Shown: piece by piece, positions 61,686 through 64,000 of the stretch
Layout of the letters: each line of letters starts with the position of its first letter
Position numbering within the stretch: position 1 is the first letter of the stretch
NCBI RefSeq assembly: GCF_052116145.1
Contig: NZ_JBQKLQ010000009.1
Coordinates: 59,190-123,189 of the forward strand
Reading direction: 5' to 3'
DNA length: 64,000 nucleotides
Origin: Fundicoccus sp052116145
Lineage (GTDB): Bacteria > Bacillota > Bacilli > Lactobacillales > Aerococcaceae
Notes under the pieces: model-generated
Database searches by the model: none
The model's input: only the letters and a program-made list of their open reading frames with translations
Told to the model about the DNA's origin: nothing
Translations under genes and position numbers: made by a program

Positions 61686-62777
61686 CTAGTCTTCGTATTG
61701 TTCAAGACGGGCATCAAAATCTTCTTCAGATTCACCAAAGCGCATCACGTGGATTTCATGTGGTTCAATACTTAAACCGATTTGAGCACCTTCTTCGACT
61801 TTGGCTGTTGTGTGGATCATCCACTCATTATTGTCTTCATCATAAGCAATCACTTCGTTAAAGACACCTCGGAAAAGAATCGTATCGACTCTAGCTTGTA
61901 ATTGACCGGCTTCTGGTTTGGTGATGGCGATATCTTCTGGACGAATCACGACTTCAACGGTTTCGCCTTTGGGAATACCTGCATCCTCACAATCAAACAC
62001 ATGGCCTACAAATTCTACACGGTAGTCTTCAATCATTTTTGCTTCGATGATATTACTTTCACCGATAAAGTCAGCAACGTAACGGTTGATGGGTTCATCA
62101 TAAATATCAACTGGCGTGCCTGATTGGACGATTTCGCCTTCTTTTAAAACGTAAATCCAGTCTGACATCGCGAGTGCTTCTTCTTGATCATGCGTCACGA
62201 ATACAAACGTGATGCCTAATCTTTGTTGCAATTCACGTAATTCATACTGCATATCTGTTCTTAATTTTAAGTCAAGCGCTGATAAAGGCTCGTCTAGCAG
62301 CAATACATCAGGTTCATTGACTAAAGCGCGCGCAATCGCAACCCTTTGTTTTTGACCTCCGGACATTTCTGAAATGTCTCTTTGTTCATAGCCTGTTAAA
62401 CGAACTAATTTTAGTACTTCTGTTACTTTTTCTTTGATGGTCTGTTTATCGACTTTCTTGACCGATAAGCCAAACGCAATGTTGTCATACACATTCATAT
62501 GCGGGAACAATGCATAATCTTGAAAGACCGTGTTAACCTTTCGTTGATTGGCAGGTATTTGGTTAACCTTCTTGCCCTCTATAAATACTTCACCCGAACT
62601 AGCGGATGTGAATCCAGCAATAATTCTTAAAATTGTGGTTTTACCACAGCCTGATGGTCCAAGAAGCGTATAAAATTTACCTTTTTCTAATTCCATATCA
62701 ATCGACTTTAACACTTGTGTGTCATCATAGGATTTTTGGACCCCATTTAATACGACACTATAATTCTGTTTTGACAT
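61686..62777 (-). CDS. potA: spermidine/putrescine ABC transporter ATP-binding protein PotA
   Basis: 363 residues from ATG 62777, 9 nt after GAGGAG (a GTG two codons earlier is closer than usual). Walker A GPSGCGKTT, signature MSGGQKQR, Walker B VLLLDEPLSALD, H-loop VTHDQEEAL. A C-terminal TOBE regulatory domain (about 270-345) contains VVIRPEDIAI. First gene of potABCD, promoter expected in 62784-62940. Confidence 0.95.
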   Translation of the reverse strand: MSKQNYSVVLNGVQKSYDDTQVLKSIDMELEKGKFYTLLGPSGCGKTTILRIIAGFTSASSGEVFIEGKKVNQIPANQRKVNTVFQDYALFPHMNVYDNIAFGLSVKKVDKQTIKEKVTEVLKLVRLTGYEQRDISEMSGGQKQRVAIARALVNEPDVLLLDEPLSALDLKLRTDMQYELRELQQRLGITFVFVTHDQEEALAMSDWIYVLKEGEIVQSGTPVDIYDEPINRYVADFIGESNIIEAKMIEDYRVEFVGHVFDCEDAGIPKGETVEVVIRPEDIAITKPEAGQLQARVDTILFRGVFNEVIAYDEDNNEWMIHTTAKVEEGAQIGLSIEPHEIHVMRFGESEEDFDARLEQYED

Positions 62778-62783
62778 ATGCAC

Positions 62784-63165
62784 ATTCTCCTCTGCATAGA
62801 TTTGTTGACATTATTGACTCCTTTAATACCGATTTGTAAACTGCGTTAAAGCTCCATATGACAACTCTTAACACCATTTACTGTTTGTAAGTTTTGACCT
62901 TACGAGAAAAAATTATAACACATTAAATCTATTAAACAATCACTATTTTATCTAAAATTTACGAAAAGCGAAATGTCTAACTCAAGTGTAGTTAACACCG
63001 CTTCCAAAGGCAACTGATATACCGCCATTTCGTGCGAAAAACAATTTAAAGCGTTTCAGGTAAAGTTGCCGAGAAACTTGTGCTTGCAAGAGGTGGAGGG
63101 GTGGCATCGGTAGAGTCATGATTTGATGCTGTTGGATCTCTGCCTGGTTTTCTCTCAACTCAATT
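62784..63165. other. intergenic, pot promoter side
   Basis: About 380 bp between potA and the tandem repeat. No gene supported. AT-rich to 62950, then more mixed. Confidence 0.35.
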
Positions 63166-63953
63166 CTAATTGTCCCACTCAGACTTTGAGTGGGCACGTT
63201 AAAGTTTTAATTGTCCCCCTCAACTTCCGAGTGGGATAATTAGAGCGAAAACTTAACCGTTTGCGTGTATAACCACATGCCTACTTGATCATTTAAAGGG
63301 AATACGACTGATTTCTGGCTAATTTTAGCTAAATCTACTTCTAATTGTTCCACTCAGATTTTGAGTGGGCACGTTAAAGTTTTAATTGTCCCACTCAACT
63401 TTCGAGTGGGCTAATTAGAGCGAAAACTTAACCGTTTGCGTGTATAACCACATGCCTACTTGATCATTTAAAGGGAATACGACTGATTTCTGGCCAATTT
63501 TAGTTAAAGCTAAATCTAATTGTTCCACTCAAATTTCGAGTGGGCACGTTAAAGTTTTAATTGTCCCACTCAACTTTCGAGTGGGATAATTAGAGCGAAA
63601 ACTTAACCCTTTGCGTGTATAACCACATGCCTACTTGAACATTTTAAAGGGAATCCGACTGATTTCTGGCCAATTTTAGTTAAAGCTAAATCTAATTGTT
63701 CCACTCAAATTTCGAGTGGGCACGTTAAAGTTTTAATTGTCCCACTCAACTTTCGCGTGGGATAATTAGAGCGAAAACTTAACCCTTTGCGTGTATAACC
63801 ACATGCCTACTTGAACATTTTAAAGGGAATTCGACTGATTTCTGGCCAATTTTAGTTAAAGCTAAATCTAATTGTTCCACTCAGATTTTGAGTGGGCACG
63901 TTAAAGTTTTAATTGTCCCACTCAACTTTCGAGTGGGATAATTAGAGCGAAAA
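63166..63953. repeat. tandem repeat, about 4.5 units of 175-176 bp with paired hairpins
   Basis: Unit starts (CTAATTGT) at 63166, 63341, 63516, 63692 and 63868; the last unit breaks off near 63953. Each has two dyads, CCACTCA...TGAGTGGG and CCCACTCAACTTTCGAGTGGG, about 20 bp apart with equal arms. They are followed by a conserved spacer with AGAGCGAAAACTTAACC and TTTGCGTGTATAACCACATG. The first unit is the most diverged (CCCCCTC in the second dyad). No ORF crosses the unit on either strand. Not a CRISPR: the repeat occupies the whole period. Confidence 0.92.
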
Positions 63954-64000
63954 GCACGAATTATTCGTCAAAAGGTGGACATTGTATCGTCCCTATTTTA

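Noticed and set aside
62982..63197. 71-codon minus-strand ORF
   Set aside because: It runs into the non-coding tandem repeat, has no ribosome binding site and no protein-like composition.
63166..63953. CRISPR array
   Set aside because: The repeats are 175-176 bp with no variable spacers and no cas genes nearby.
1..64000. tRNA, rRNA or complete insertion sequences
   Set aside because: None recognised on scanning both strands; a dedicated search program was not available.

Overview
This is an AT-rich chromosomal segment of a low-GC Gram-positive bacterium, most likely a member of the Lactobacillales and possibly Aerococcaceae or Carnobacteriaceae. The pointers are the mevalonate gene order mvaK1-mvaD-mvaK2-fni, strong AGGAGG ribosome binding sites, several TTG starts, Rgg-type regulators, an M-box ahead of mgtE and catabolite-repression-like sites. 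The family call is an inference; no rRNA or tRNA gene is visible to anchor it.

Layout. 1-5.1 kb: an oligopeptide-binding protein gene, then a degraded stretch with a RhuM remnant, a frameshifted secreted protein beside a small membrane protein, a broken ORF and an unexplained GC-richer fold. 5.1-12.5 kb: guaA and coaA, and divergently the complete lower mevalonate pathway to IPP/DMAPP. 12.6-18.1 kb: an alpha-galactoside cluster (GH4 alpha-galactosidase, AraC-type regulator, CUT1 binding protein and two permeases, no ATPase). 18.3-26.5 kb: aldo/keto reductase, nucleoside/pentose salvage (flavodoxin-like, rpiA, pdp), a CpXC protein, a gtrA/glycosyltransferase pair, a yitT-like gene behind a long structured leader, and an SRPBCC protein.

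26.7-40.7 kb is the most unusual region. Three paralogous Rgg-like regulator genes each begin just after the same extended -10 and the same 12-bp palindrome. Each faces a tiny divergent gene that encodes a hydrophobic-leader peptide and has a near-perfect Shine-Dalgarno ahead of an AUA or AUU codon. A fourth, apparently disrupted peptide gene shares a C-terminal P-[DN]-Y-x-[DN] motif with two of the others. Downstream of the first peptide gene runs a long minus-strand set: secreted protein, lipoprotein, two ABC-2 permeases with an ATPase, a second small secreted protein, a fused double ABC-2 permease and its ATPase. I read this as a family of peptide-pheromone quorum-sensing modules controlling secreted proteins and ABC transporters. 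The third regulator carries a nonsense codon.

40.8-52.4 kb: a heterodimeric ABC exporter, mgtE behind an M-box riboswitch plus a 32-codon upstream ORF starting MDPSP, an aldo/keto reductase, a two-ATPase/one-permease ABC system with a divergent TetR-like regulator, and rluF. 52.5-56.4 kb: a cassette like Bacillus sigO-rsoA-yvrJ (split sigma factor) driving a repeat-bearing peptidoglycan amidase gene that is now broken by a G11 tract and a stop codon. 56.6-62.8 kb: a small unknown gene, a LivJ-like binding protein preceded by a five-leucine leader peptide and attenuator, and potABCD. 63.2-63.95 kb: about 4.5 tandem copies of a 175-176 bp non-coding unit, each with two hairpins that share the same arms.

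Across the window none of the four ABC substrate-binding proteins has a lipobox cysteine, although a true lipoprotein is encoded in the Rgg operon.
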